Positions 9,110-16,922 are shown, counted from the first letter of the stretch. The stretch is 33,972 nucleotides of DNA from an uncultured Lachnospiraceae bacterium (GCA_910579735.1 CAJTUZ010000026.1:1-33972), one strand, 5' to 3'. Program-made: numbers and translations. Notes: generated from the letters alone by a model not told the origin.

Positions 9110-10657
9110 TTATTCCTGCAAATATTCCTGATATAGTGCGTCATAGTACGGTACAGAAAGAGAGGTAATGATCCATCCGTTGTCTCTTTTTTCAAAAATA
9201 ATCTCTCCCTGTTCCGTCTTATTACTACCATAATAATAAAATGACATCTCAACAGTCATCTTATTTTCATCAGCCTCTTGAATGACCGCTTTCCGAAAGA
9301 AATACGGCACATAAGCGTTTCCGCCGTATGTATATTCACGAGAAATCGTATACTTTCCATCATCTCCTTTATACAGGCCGTTCCATGTACTGTATATCAC
9401 CATCAAATAATCAAACACTTCATTACTAAACCACTCTGACATGTATTCTTGCAATATCTCTTCGTCAGAATATTCTCCTAAAGAATATACCTGAATAACA
9501 TCCTGAGATTCTTCCTCTATCAAATTCTTTTCATCGAAAGTAATTACCTGCCCCGCCATCTCAAAAGCATGATAAATCATACAGGCGGCTTCCTCTTCTG
9601 CAATCGCTCCTTCTTCCATGACCATAACCGGATATAAACTGCCATAACCGCTATCCGCTTCTTCTCCTAATTTTCCCTCTTTTACAAAAAGTCGTATATT
9701 TTCCGCTTCAATCTCTGAAAGAGTTTCTTCGGAAAAGATATCATGATATGGTTCGTACCAGTCCTGCCCGGTAAATCTCCAATATAACACCGGATCGGAA
9801 AATTTCTTCCCATGTCTTGCATATATCTCCTGCACGGCCAGAAACAACTCATATTTAGACAGCCCGCTTATCTCTTCTTCTGATAAGATTCTCTCGCTGC
9901 TTTGTGCCAGAATATAGCCATTTTCATCCGTATCTGCAATAAGCGAGGCTCCATTTTTTTCCTCGTCTGTTCCAAAACAGGTTATAAGTTCATGTGCCAT
10001 TTCTTCTGTAAAATAGGGCGGATCAAACGAAATGTAAGGCATATATTCGTACCGGAAATCGTTATACCACTGGCTGATACTGGTAATCTTCCAACCGTCT
10101 TTCGTATTTTCTAATCTGACCGGCACAATTTCTTCATCCGTTCTGATCTGCCACGTATGTTTAAAAGTAACTCCTACCTCTATGGATTCCGCATTCTCCG
10201 ATAGTTTTGTCATATCCTCAGAAACATCGACCCAATAATTGTTATATTCATCATATGGGTTATAGATATAACCGCTTTCGCTCTCTCTGATCTGATATAC
10301 ATACAAAACATAATGTATAAGAGATTCATCAAAATACTTTTCTAATTGTTCGTAAATCTCTTCTTCACGATAGACCGTATCTCTGGTATCTCCTGTTACT
10401 CCCATAAATTCATGAACCGCCGCGTCTGCTTCTATAATAAAAGAGACTGCTTCGTCATATGTAAAAGAATCCTCCTCTGACGGATTGTCCAAAGCTTCTG
10501 TTTCCGGCTCTTTGGACACTTCTTCAACCTGTTGCAGTTCGCTTTCCATATCCTGTATCTGCACGGTTCTTTCCCTGCTGCCGCAGGCACATGTACCCAA
10601 TGTAATTAAAAAGATCATCATACAGATGCCGCTCTTGTTTATTTTTCTTATTTTCAT
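9110..10657 (-). CDS. YARHG-domain lipoprotein (copy 2)
   Basis: This 515-residue protein has a signal peptide ending LGTCACGS (likely lipidated C25, atypical lipobox), an acidic linker (about 35-65), the shared SQWYNDFRYEYMP block (about 195-207), a YARHG domain with EIYARHGKKFSD (277-288), and a C-terminal domain ending PYYDALYQEYLQE, identical at its end to copy 1. It starts 5 bp after the LXG-CHAP effector stop, with AGGT inside that stop region, so the two are tightly coupled. The gene immediately after a T7SSb effector is usually its immunity gene. An outward-facing lipoprotein would suit a toxin acting on the cell wall, as TipC does for TelC. Alternatives are a secretion accessory factor or a wall-stress sensor. 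Confidence 0.87.
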   Translation of the reverse strand: MKIRKINKSGICMMIFLITLGTCACGSRERTVQIQDMESELQQVEEVSKEPETEALDNPSEEDSFTYDEAVSFIIEADAAVHEFMGVTGDTRDTVYREEEIYEQLEKYFDESLIHYVLYVYQIRESESGYIYNPYDEYNNYWVDVSEDMTKLSENAESIEVGVTFKHTWQIRTDEEIVPVRLENTKDGWKITSISQWYNDFRYEYMPYISFDPPYFTEEMAHELITCFGTDEEKNGASLIADTDENGYILAQSSERILSEEEISGLSKYELFLAVQEIYARHGKKFSDPVLYWRFTGQDWYEPYHDIFSEETLSEIEAENIRLFVKEGKLGEEADSGYGSLYPVMVMEEGAIAEEEAACMIYHAFEMAGQVITFDEKNLIEEESQDVIQVYSLGEYSDEEILQEYMSEWFSNEVFDYLMVIYSTWNGLYKGDDGKYTISREYTYGGNAYVPYFFRKAVIQEADENKMTVEMSFYYYGSNKTEQGEIIFEKRDNGWIITSLSVPYYDALYQEYLQE

Positions 10658-10662
10658 ATACT

Positions 10663-12141
10663 TTACCTATCTTTCGTTGATGCTTGTCCATATCCATCTG
10701 GAATCGTTCCAAATGAATTTCCTCCATTGCTTCCAAAACCATCAAAATATGAATTATAATCTCTTTCATTTAAAGCCACTTTGTCACCGCTATTCCCTTC
10801 TATCGTGTATATTTTATTGTTTTCTTTATCATAAGCAACTACTATCCCTGTATGCCCTTGTCCAGAGCCATCATGTTTATAATGAAAAAATAAATCTCCC
10901 TCTTTTGGTTCATATCCGGATGCAGCATCATAAAAGCGTCCATTCTTCTTATACCAATTCCCAACATTAATAACTCCCTCAAAATAATTACCCCGTATAT
11001 CTTCATATATAGGTAAACACTCTCCATTTAACAGTCCTGTTTGATCCATACACCACATTGCAAATACCGCACACCACGAATCCTTAACTACTCTTCCATA
11101 GTACCAGTTATTATATTTCACCTCATTCGTATTACCTATTTCTGCTGTCCCAACTTCCCTGCTTGCTACATTAACCAATTCTTCCATTTTTGCCTGTATA
11201 AAAAGCATTTCTTTCGCTGTTTCCGAAGTTAACTCTTTAACATTTCCTTCTTTGTCCTTATACTGATATTTTCCTCCTACCATCAATACCGTATATCCTG
11301 TTATAGTAGTCATCGCCGCTTCTATAAATTTCCCGCTGCCATCAATATCAAACCTGCTTATTCCATTTTCATTCATGATCTTTATCAGACGTTCCACAAC
11401 GCTGTCGCCGTATAATTCTTCTACCTCATTAAGATCTATCTGCAGTTCTGCCGCAAGTGTCTCTTCTATGAATGCTCTTATTTTCTCGTCCATTTCGGCA
11501 TTGGCATCTGCAAGCGTTATTTTCCAGTCTAAACCCGACATCTCTCCCACGCCGGTTATCTCCACTCCCGCATCATTAATCGCCGCTCCCATTGCAAATA
11601 AAATTTGAATGGCCCCTTCAAACATTCCTTTTGTGCTAAACTCAATTTCCCTGAGTGTATCCAGCTTTTTCTGACAGTACTCTATAACCGTCTGAATCTT
11701 TTCTATTTCCGCCTGCAGCAATTGTATTTCGTTGTCGATCATATCACATGCAGAGTCAAATAAGCCGACAAACAATTTGTTCTTTGACGATTCCAGTTCA
11801 CTGATCTGTTCCAAAAGTCTTTGTTTCTCTTCTTTCAGTTTATTGATCTGTTCTATTAACAGATCTTCATCCAATTCCTCTGATCCTACGCTCTGTTTTA
11901 ATGTTTCCGCGTCTGTTACAATGCAATCCTGGGCTGATATCATTCCCTGCACGATAGCCTGATGATAGTCTACCGCTTTTGCTTTCAGTTTTTCCCATGT
12001 CTGTGTATCCATATCCGCACTTTCAGAAAAATTTTGTATTGCCGACAGTGCACTGCTGTAACTTTCCATAATATTCTCTAAAGATTTTTTTAGCAAATCT
12101 GCCCTTTGTGTCACTTCTGACGGTATTAAAAGCAATCCCAT
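10663..12141 (-). CDS. LXG-like T7SS effector with C-terminal CHAP peptidoglycan-hydrolase domain
   Basis: This is a 492-residue protein. The N-terminal about 200 residues are helical with a long coiled coil (about 92-165) and no signal peptide, as in LXG-type T7SSb substrates. Residues about 200-320 link to a CHAP domain (about 322-475). The CHAP catalytic set is visible: Cys in DSWCAVF (C357), His in GQGHTGIV (H430) and the acidic/amide residues in IEGNSGD (E448, N450). CHAP enzymes are amidases or endopeptidases that cut peptidoglycan peptides. The start at 12141 has TAGGAGG 5 nt upstream. Neighbours are a Lap2-like helper 9 bp upstream and a lipoprotein 5 bp downstream, the typical helper-effector-immunity order. 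It may be an antibacterial toxin or, like S. aureus EssH, a hydrolase that opens the wall for secretion. Confidence 0.88.
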   Translation of the reverse strand: MGLLLIPSEVTQRADLLKKSLENIMESYSSALSAIQNFSESADMDTQTWEKLKAKAVDYHQAIVQGMISAQDCIVTDAETLKQSVGSEELDEDLLIEQINKLKEEKQRLLEQISELESSKNKLFVGLFDSACDMIDNEIQLLQAEIEKIQTVIEYCQKKLDTLREIEFSTKGMFEGAIQILFAMGAAINDAGVEITGVGEMSGLDWKITLADANAEMDEKIRAFIEETLAAELQIDLNEVEELYGDSVVERLIKIMNENGISRFDIDGSGKFIEAAMTTITGYTVLMVGGKYQYKDKEGNVKELTSETAKEMLFIQAKMEELVNVASREVGTAEIGNTNEVKYNNWYYGRVVKDSWCAVFAMWCMDQTGLLNGECLPIYEDIRGNYFEGVINVGNWYKKNGRFYDAASGYEPKEGDLFFHYKHDGSGQGHTGIVVAYDKENNKIYTIEGNSGDKVALNERDYNSYFDGFGSNGGNSFGTIPDGYGQASTKDR

Positions 12142-12150
12142 AGTCGCCTC

Positions 12151-12426
12151 CTACTGTATTCCCATACATTCGCTGAGTTTCTGATCAAATTCATCATACT
12201 CTGTTTTCACATCCGTAATTGCCGTTGCATCTTTTGACAATAGTTTCTTATACGCATCATTATTTGCCATGACCCCTCGTACCGTCTCTGACAGATTTCC
12301 GATCACTGTCAGATTTGTTTTACATCCATTCATGCTAAATGCCTGTGAAAAAGTCTCTCCTATAGACTGTATGTGTCTGCTATGTTCTTCTGCTGCATCG
12401 CCTTTGCTCAAAAAAGTATCTGACAT
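12151..12426 (-). CDS. Lap2-like (DUF3130/SACOL2603-type) LXG helper protein
   Basis: This 91-residue helical protein lacks a W-x-G motif. It begins MSDTFLSKGDAAEEHSRHIQ and has a central turn near NGCKTNLTVIGN and a C-terminal amphipathic helix. Size, pattern and position directly before an LXG gene match DUF3130 (TIGR04197) proteins, named Lap2 in streptococci. These bind the LXG domain and, together with Lap1, guide the effector to the secretion apparatus. AAAGGAG lies 8 nt before ATG 12426. The family call rests on overall pattern and context. Confidence 0.72.
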   Translation of the reverse strand: MSDTFLSKGDAAEEHSRHIQSIGETFSQAFSMNGCKTNLTVIGNLSETVRGVMANNDAYKKLLSKDATAITDVKTEYDEFDQKLSECMGIQ

Positions 12427-12472
12427 TCTCCATTCTCCTTTGTGTCGTATCTTATCAATATACCGTTATTTC

Positions 12473-12712
12473 TTATGCATCAATCACCAATTCTGAACCG
12501 GAATAAATTCCCGCCTCTTCGTATGTACATTCTATTCTGATATGCCTTCCGCTCCTTTTTTCACGAACATTGTATATTGCATCCTTATCCTGAAAAAGGT
12601 GGAGATTATCCTGTAATACCTGCAATGTTTCCGATATTTTCTGGGTATCTGTCATTTGGATGTCATAAGATTCCCCTGTCTTAAGTATTGTAAACGTTAC
12701 TGTTATCTTCAT
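12473..12712 (-). CDS. esaB: EsaB/YukD ubiquitin-fold T7SS protein
   Basis: ATG 12712 is chosen because AAGGAG lies 6 nt upstream; a longer frame exists but lacks support. The 79-residue product begins MKITVTFTILKTGESYDIQM and ends YSGSELVIDA, the strand-rich pattern of YukD/EsaB, a small ubiquitin-like fold with no conjugation motif. EsaB is a core cytoplasmic factor of T7SSb needed for secretion. The start overlaps the Lap1-like gene by 32 bp. Being sandwiched between the two LXG helper genes is unusual, since esaB normally stands next to essB. Confidence 0.82.
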   Translation of the reverse strand: MKITVTFTILKTGESYDIQMTDTQKISETLQVLQDNLHLFQDKDAIYNVREKRSGRHIRIECTYEEAGIYSGSELVIDA

Positions 12713-13076
12713 TCCTGTCTCCTTCCCCGGTATTTTCCGCTCCTGCCCTCTCAATTTCTCTCCGGCAATCGTCTATCTGCTGATCCGTCTTTTTCTTCAT
12801 TTCATAAATACTTTCCTGAAGTTCCCGAAAAAAACTACGTCCTCTGACTGTTTTTTGTTCCAGCATCTCCTCTCTATCCAAAAGATGCCGCTGCATTTTC
12901 TGATCCTTTGGATAACATGCGAACAAATCGTCATTCAATTCTTTACTACATCTATTTTGCCAAATCATATCGTCTTCCAGCTGCTCCAGCTTTCGTTCCA
13001 TTTTTTCACACTGCAAACTGCGTTCTTCTAAATCTTCCAGTTCTTTGTATAATTCAAGTTCACGTTCGCTTTGCAT
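12681..13076 (-). CDS. Lap1-like (DUF3958-type) coiled-coil helper protein
   Basis: ATG 13076 has an ideal GGAGGAGG site 8 nt upstream, so the 131-residue form beginning MQSERELELYKELEDLEER is preferred over a GTG start at 13094. The protein is nearly all charged coiled coil (two helical segments about 1-45 and 70-120) with no signal or membrane segment. DUF3958 proteins, called Lap1 in streptococci, look like this and are encoded with Lap2 and an LXG effector to which they bind. The partners are indeed downstream (Lap2-like 12151-12426, LXG-CHAP 10663-12141). Coiled coils give weak family signals, so this is probable, not certain. Confidence 0.65.
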   Translation of the reverse strand: MQSERELELYKELEDLEERSLQCEKMERKLEQLEDDMIWQNRCSKELNDDLFACYPKDQKMQRHLLDREEMLEQKTVRGRSFFRELQESIYEMKKKTDQQIDDCRREIERAGAENTGEGDRNEDNSNVYNT

Positions 13077-13144
13077 AAACAATTCCTCCTCCACCTGCGT
13101 GCATATTATATAAATCCCTTTTTCCTTTTAAAGTCAATTATCAA

Positions 13145-13422
13145 CTACTTTGTTCCAAAAAGTTCCTCATAAGTATATGAAACTTCTTTGATATTCTCCT
13201 TTGACTCCTCTTCTGCCCGAAAGAATGGTTCCGTCAGTTCTTCAAACTGACTTTCTGTTATCCGAAAGTAGAAGCATTCTTCAGTTTCCGTATAATATTC
13301 TTGGATAACTTGTGAAAATGTAACGTTGCTGCTCTCAGTCCACCCGCTGCCGCCCCCGAAATAGCTCCGGCGTTTATCTGTGCTGCCTCTTTGCTGCTCT
13401 TAAATTTCCCTGTATCGCTCAT
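13145..13422 (-). pseudogene. Frameshifted small ORF between essA-like gene and the LXG module
   Basis: ATG 13422, inside the end of the essA-like gene, opens a frame (MSDTGKFKSSKEAAQINAG...) that stops at 13258 after 54 codons. A different frame stays open from about 13399 to a TAG at 13145 and encodes an acidic, protein-like tail (FSQVIQEYYTETEE, later VSYTYEELFGTK). The two frames meet at a run of five G (13353-13357 on the complement). One extra G would join them into a single 92-residue protein. Either the gene was inactivated by run-length slippage, or the run is a sequencing error. The tail frame is also in phase with the essA-like stop codon at 13400, so a nonsense extension is the other reading. 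The family is not recognised. This accounts for the 305-bp gap 13095-13399. Confidence 0.5.
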
Positions 13423-13900
13423 CCTCTGTCTTTTCTCCTTCTGTCTCTTCTTTCTTTTTCTTGCGTGTATCCTCTATTCTGACCGCCAGACAGAGCACGC
13501 AGATACTTGCCGTGCCGCAGTAAATCCACCACCGCAAAGTACTGTCTCTTTTTTCGTTATAAACATCTTTGATATATTTTCCTGTGTCGGCCGCCAACAC
13601 CAGATTGACCCATGTCTCATAATCAAAATTCTGCTGTGGGCAGGAAAGCACAAGCGCCTCCATTCCTTCCAGTCTTTCTCTATATGCCTGTTTAACGATC
13701 TGTTCTCTTTCTATAAATTCGTCTTGGAATACAAAAATTCCGTTTACATCCAATAAAGAGGACTTCGCCGCTGTTTTCTCTCTTACCGCATCTGCATCAA
13801 AAATAACCTCTGACGCATATACATTCATCATGCCAAATGTAAAACATAATACACTAACAACAATAATTACCCTTATTTTCTTTGTTCTGTATTTCTTCAT
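13400..13900 (-). CDS. EssA-like T7SS membrane protein
   Basis: This 166-residue protein has an N-terminal signal sequence (about 9-29, likely cut after VYAS), an extracellular helical domain (31-122), one membrane span (about 123-141, beginning RWWIYCGTASICVL) and a strongly charged cytoplasmic tail rich in K and E. That topology and length are those of EssA, a poorly conserved small T7SSb membrane protein that otherwise would be missing from the locus. The place, between EsxA/EsaA and EsaB/EssB, also fits. AGGA lies 8 nt before ATG 13900. Sequence-level homology was not established. A TPM-domain protein was considered and seems less likely. Confidence 0.6.
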   Translation of the reverse strand: MKKYRTKKIRVIIVVSVLCFTFGMMNVYASEVIFDADAVREKTAAKSSLLDVNGIFVFQDEFIEREQIVKQAYRERLEGMEALVLSCPQQNFDYETWVNLVLAADTGKYIKDVYNEKRDSTLRWWIYCGTASICVLCLAVRIEDTRKKKKEETEGEKTEDERYREI

Positions 13901-13960
13901 CTATTATTTCCTGCCCTGTTTCTGTTCTTATTTCAATCCGGCTCCCACCGGAGTGCTGCA

Positions 13961-13986
13961 GGCAGGATACGCTGCCGCATCCTGCC
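13961..13986 (-). other. Stable stem-loop after the esxA-like gene
   Basis: GGCAGGAT pairs perfectly with ATCCTGCC around a 10-nt loop, 8 bp after the WXG100 stop codon. No U-run follows on the minus strand, so it is not a classical terminator. It more likely protects the 3' end of a processed esxA transcript or slows polymerase. A weaker CCGG-CCGG hairpin follows at about 13939-13952. Confidence 0.6.
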
Positions 13987-13993
13987 GCCCACC

Positions 13994-14281
13994 TTACATC
14001 TGTCCTGCCATACCTGAATCGGTATCCTGGAAGTTTGTAGAGATCTGGTTCATCTGTGTAACCATATCGTCGATCAACTGCACCGCCTCTCTTAAACTGG
14101 GTTCCAGTTCATTGTACTGCTCTACATACTTTGTTCCGGTGTCCGCCTGCCAAATATCCGGAAGACCGTTCACAATATTGGTGATCTTATCGATGCAGTC
14201 ACTCATTGTATCTCCCTCCGTCTGCAATTTGGTCGCCTCCTGGCTTATGGCATCGTAATCGAGCATTAATGTTCCAGCCAT
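13994..14281 (-). CDS. esxA: WXG100 protein (EsxA-like) with W-x-A turn
   Basis: This 95-residue protein has two helices around the turn LPDIWQADTG. The conserved tryptophan (W44) is present but the glycine is replaced by alanine (A46). It begins MAGTLMLDYDAISQEATKLQ and ends in a flexible Gly/Met tail, typical for WXG100. It has an excellent AAAGGAG site 6 nt from ATG 14281 and lies 18 bp after esaA. EsxA-type proteins are abundant secreted dimers that depend on and activate the T7SS motor. The gene order esaA-esxA is reversed compared with S. aureus (esxA first). Confidence 0.88.
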   Translation of the reverse strand: MAGTLMLDYDAISQEATKLQTEGDTMSDCIDKITNIVNGLPDIWQADTGTKYVEQYNELEPSLREAVQLIDDMVTQMNQISTNFQDTDSGMAGQM

Positions 14282-14299
14282 ATGTTTCTCCTTTCTATC

Positions 14300-16825
14300 C
14301 TAATCTGTTTCATAGGATTCTTCTTTTTTATGAAAGTGGTATTTAATTGTATTAGCTACAATTATCACACATATCACCAAACATATTATGATACTGATAT
14401 TCTGATAATCTGCCCGGCGCTTCGCCTGCACATTGACGCTGTCACTTTCAGTCCTGACTGAATCCTTCCTTATGCTGCCTCCTTGCCCTTGCGCAGCGGT
14501 GTTTATCGCACTGACCGGATTGACCATAAATTCATATGCCTGTACATATTCCAGGCTTCCTAAGCGTGTATAAGGCAATTTGGTAGAAAAATCATATAGA
14601 ATCTGTTGGTTGATATCGCTGTTTGCGTTCTTGGTATCTTTCAGATCCTGAAGTCCCTCTTCTACTGCTTTGTCAGAATTTTCCTTGGCTTGTATGATGT
14701 TATCCTGCAAAGTAAATAAATCTTCTCTTGTCGCGGCATAAACATCTGAAACATATTCCATTTGCTGCATATCTGTGTCCAGGATCGCCGCTGAAAGGTT
14801 TGTTCCGTTTTCCATCATGGCATTTGTTAATATCTGTATCTCTTCATAATTGATATAACTGACAGGATTATAATCCATGATCGCCTCATTATAGTTAAGC
14901 AGCTGTTCCTGTTCTACCGCATATTGTGCCATAACCGCATCGGTAAAACTGTTTACGTTTTCCTGTATCGGCATCAGAATTTTCTCGTTGATGCAAGTCC
15001 GCAGTATACCGGAATTCATTCTGGTCAATGTGCCGACTTCTTCTTCCAGTATTTTCGTTTTTACAACAGGATCATTCAAATCTTTTCTGTATTTTTCAAG
15101 CAGGCTTGTCAGCAGAATTTTGTTACCGTCTGCATCTAAAACAATTTCCCCCTCTTCATCCAGAAGATAACCGCTGAATAAAAAGTAATTTTTTCCAAAC
15201 TCCTGCAAAATTTCATCCTGTAGATCTTCCAAGGTTTCTTCTTCCGGTTTTGTCTCATCAGTTTGTTCTGTTTTACTTGTACAGTTCTGCACTTTGTATG
15301 CTTCAGAAATAGTCTGTGAACGGAGACTTGTTTTGATATACTGTTCTGTTTCTACGAACGAAGGCATTCCGCTTTCTCCCTGACCGCCTTCCGGCTGCGT
15401 GTCTCCGGTTTGACTTTTCTCCGCTTCATGGTTGCTTATGTCATCCTTACTTACATTCGCATCACCGCTGTTGTCCTCTGTACTATTTTCGCCTGCATCA
15501 TCCCCGCTGTACACGTCATCCGTATCGGAAATCTTACCTGTATCGTCCGTTATATCTGTATTGCCGCTTATGTCTGCATCATCCATCCTATCTGTATTGA
15601 TATTACTGTCCGTATTACTGTTTTCCCCTTCACTTTCCTGAAGTTCCATGATCATCGTCTCCTGTTCCGCCAACATTTCGTTCTGTGCCGCCAGTGTATC
15701 TTCCAACATCTGCATTTCTTCCGCAGATACCAATATATATTTTTTCTGATATTCTGCCAGAAGATCCTCCAATGCCTTTAACGTATTGTCGTACGCCGTC
15801 TTATTATCCGCAAGATAGGCTTCTATCGTTCTGTCATAAGCAGTCATATACAAGTTAATATCCTCATAAATTGCAAGAACGTTTTCACTAATTTCGGCCT
15901 CTTTTTCTCCCAAAGAAATATTATATTCTTCCAACAGGGTATCCAGTTCCTCCGCTCCCTCCTGGTAAATGGATGAACCATCTTCCCCCTGGCCGAAATT
16001 ACTGCCTGCCATGATGCCGCTCATATTACTCATCTCGGCCATTAACAGAAGCGCTTCTTCATTGATCCGCATGTGGTCGCTTTGGCTTGCCATTAAATAA
16101 TCTGTATATTTTTGACCCACCTGATTCGTAAACTTCATATTCTGCATCATATATTCTGAGATATCCACAGGTTCTATCGTATTTTCAACAACTGTAAGCT
16201 CAGTAACCGGAACAAGCGCTACCAGATCATTGGCCTGAACAGCGTCAATTGCTTCTTTTTCCTTCAAATCATTATTCATCACGGTATCCGCTTCGTCCTG
16301 TGCCGTATGAAAATCGTCCAATATGGAATGGACATACATATAGCTTATGCTGTCGTTAATGTCACTCATCAACGTAAGGACATCATAAATAACCGTTTCC
16401 TTGATATCTTCCTCAAGATTGTCATTGATCACGTATGATATTTCTGCCCTTACCGGCGTATGGTTCAAACTGACGACACTTTCAGAAAAGGTTGCCGGTA
16501 TGATCAAATAGCCGGCATAGATACCGGTTGCGTACCCTTGCCTTGCATCTTCCAGCCCCGTAAAAAGGAAATTATCATCCAGATTAATGATAAGTTTTTC
16601 AGCATAATTGACTTTTTCATCGTGTATGGTAATACCCTCATCCAGATTAACAATTGCAATCTTATCTGTAATAAGGCGACTTGATCCGGTTCCGTCATCA
16701 TGTTGCATCCCGAAATGCAGCGTATATTGCCACATACTAACCACTCCTACGGCAGAACCGAGTAGAAAAATGCAAAAGAATTTTCCGGCTTTTAGCAATG
16801 TTGCTATAAATATTTGTTTTTTCAT
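14300..16825 (-). CDS. esaA: EsaA/YueB-type T7SS membrane protein
   Basis: The 841-residue protein has one membrane span near each end (about 13-34 and 809-826) and a very large extracellular part, the topology of EsaA, which forms a dimeric stalk through the cell wall. The N-terminal ectodomain contains the YhgE/Pip-like pattern (IAIVNLDEGI near 57-66). Long helical segments flank a low-complexity Asp/Ser/Asn/Thr-rich linker (about 398-490). YueB, the Bacillus counterpart, is the SPP1 phage receptor, and EsaA family members are phage-exposed surface proteins. It is the first gene of the T7SS operon, behind a promoter at 16923-16951. AAGGAG is 11 nt from the ATG. Confidence 0.92.
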   Translation of the reverse strand: MKKQIFIATLLKAGKFFCIFLLGSAVGVVSMWQYTLHFGMQHDDGTGSSRLITDKIAIVNLDEGITIHDEKVNYAEKLIINLDDNFLFTGLEDARQGYATGIYAGYLIIPATFSESVVSLNHTPVRAEISYVINDNLEEDIKETVIYDVLTLMSDINDSISYMYVHSILDDFHTAQDEADTVMNNDLKEKEAIDAVQANDLVALVPVTELTVVENTIEPVDISEYMMQNMKFTNQVGQKYTDYLMASQSDHMRINEEALLLMAEMSNMSGIMAGSNFGQGEDGSSIYQEGAEELDTLLEEYNISLGEKEAEISENVLAIYEDINLYMTAYDRTIEAYLADNKTAYDNTLKALEDLLAEYQKKYILVSAEEMQMLEDTLAAQNEMLAEQETMIMELQESEGENSNTDSNINTDRMDDADISGNTDITDDTGKISDTDDVYSGDDAGENSTEDNSGDANVSKDDISNHEAEKSQTGDTQPEGGQGESGMPSFVETEQYIKTSLRSQTISEAYKVQNCTSKTEQTDETKPEEETLEDLQDEILQEFGKNYFLFSGYLLDEEGEIVLDADGNKILLTSLLEKYRKDLNDPVVKTKILEEEVGTLTRMNSGILRTCINEKILMPIQENVNSFTDAVMAQYAVEQEQLLNYNEAIMDYNPVSYINYEEIQILTNAMMENGTNLSAAILDTDMQQMEYVSDVYAATREDLFTLQDNIIQAKENSDKAVEEGLQDLKDTKNANSDINQQILYDFSTKLPYTRLGSLEYVQAYEFMVNPVSAINTAAQGQGGSIRKDSVRTESDSVNVQAKRRADYQNISIIICLVICVIIVANTIKYHFHKKEESYETD

Positions 16826-16867
16826 TTGTATTTTATCTCCTTATCGTTTCATGATTTTTTTGCATAC

Positions 16868-16900
16868 AAAAAAAGAGAATAAGTCGTTGAACTTATTCCC
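16868..16900 (-). terminator. Intrinsic terminator-like hairpin in the esaA leader
   Basis: On the minus strand GGGAATAAGT pairs with ACTTATTCTC (one G-U) around a 6-nt loop, followed by seven T. It sits 43 nt upstream of the esaA start and starts only about 20 nt after the predicted -10 box of the T7SS promoter. On the plus strand a T-run also follows, so it may act both ways. It may be an attenuator, or it may stop read-through from the upstream gene. Confidence 0.75.
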
Positions 16901-16922
16901 TTTTTTATCATCCTTTTAAAGA

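Noticed and set aside
9067..9252. A 61-codon minus-strand ORF overlapping the end of lipoprotein copy 2
   Set aside because: It is a shifted-frame shadow of the lipoprotein with no ribosome-binding site of its own.
10663..12141. Phage endolysin because of the CHAP domain
   Set aside because: No holin or phage structural genes are nearby, and the long helical N-terminus with Lap-like helpers fits a T7SS substrate.
13258..13422. Short ORF with an SGAAAGG double-glycine followed by a cationic helix, resembling a bacteriocin precursor
   Set aside because: The leader lacks the usual double-glycine leader pattern, no peptidase-transporter gene is near, and the neighbouring frame codes better after the G-run. 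A frameshifted gene explains it more simply.
13400..13900. TPM-domain (YgcG-like) protein because of a signal peptide, a C-terminal membrane span and a downstream GGGSGW stretch
   Set aside because: The ectodomain is too short and lacks the TPM core, and the Gly-rich stretch lies beyond the stop codon. EssA-like topology and locus context fit better.
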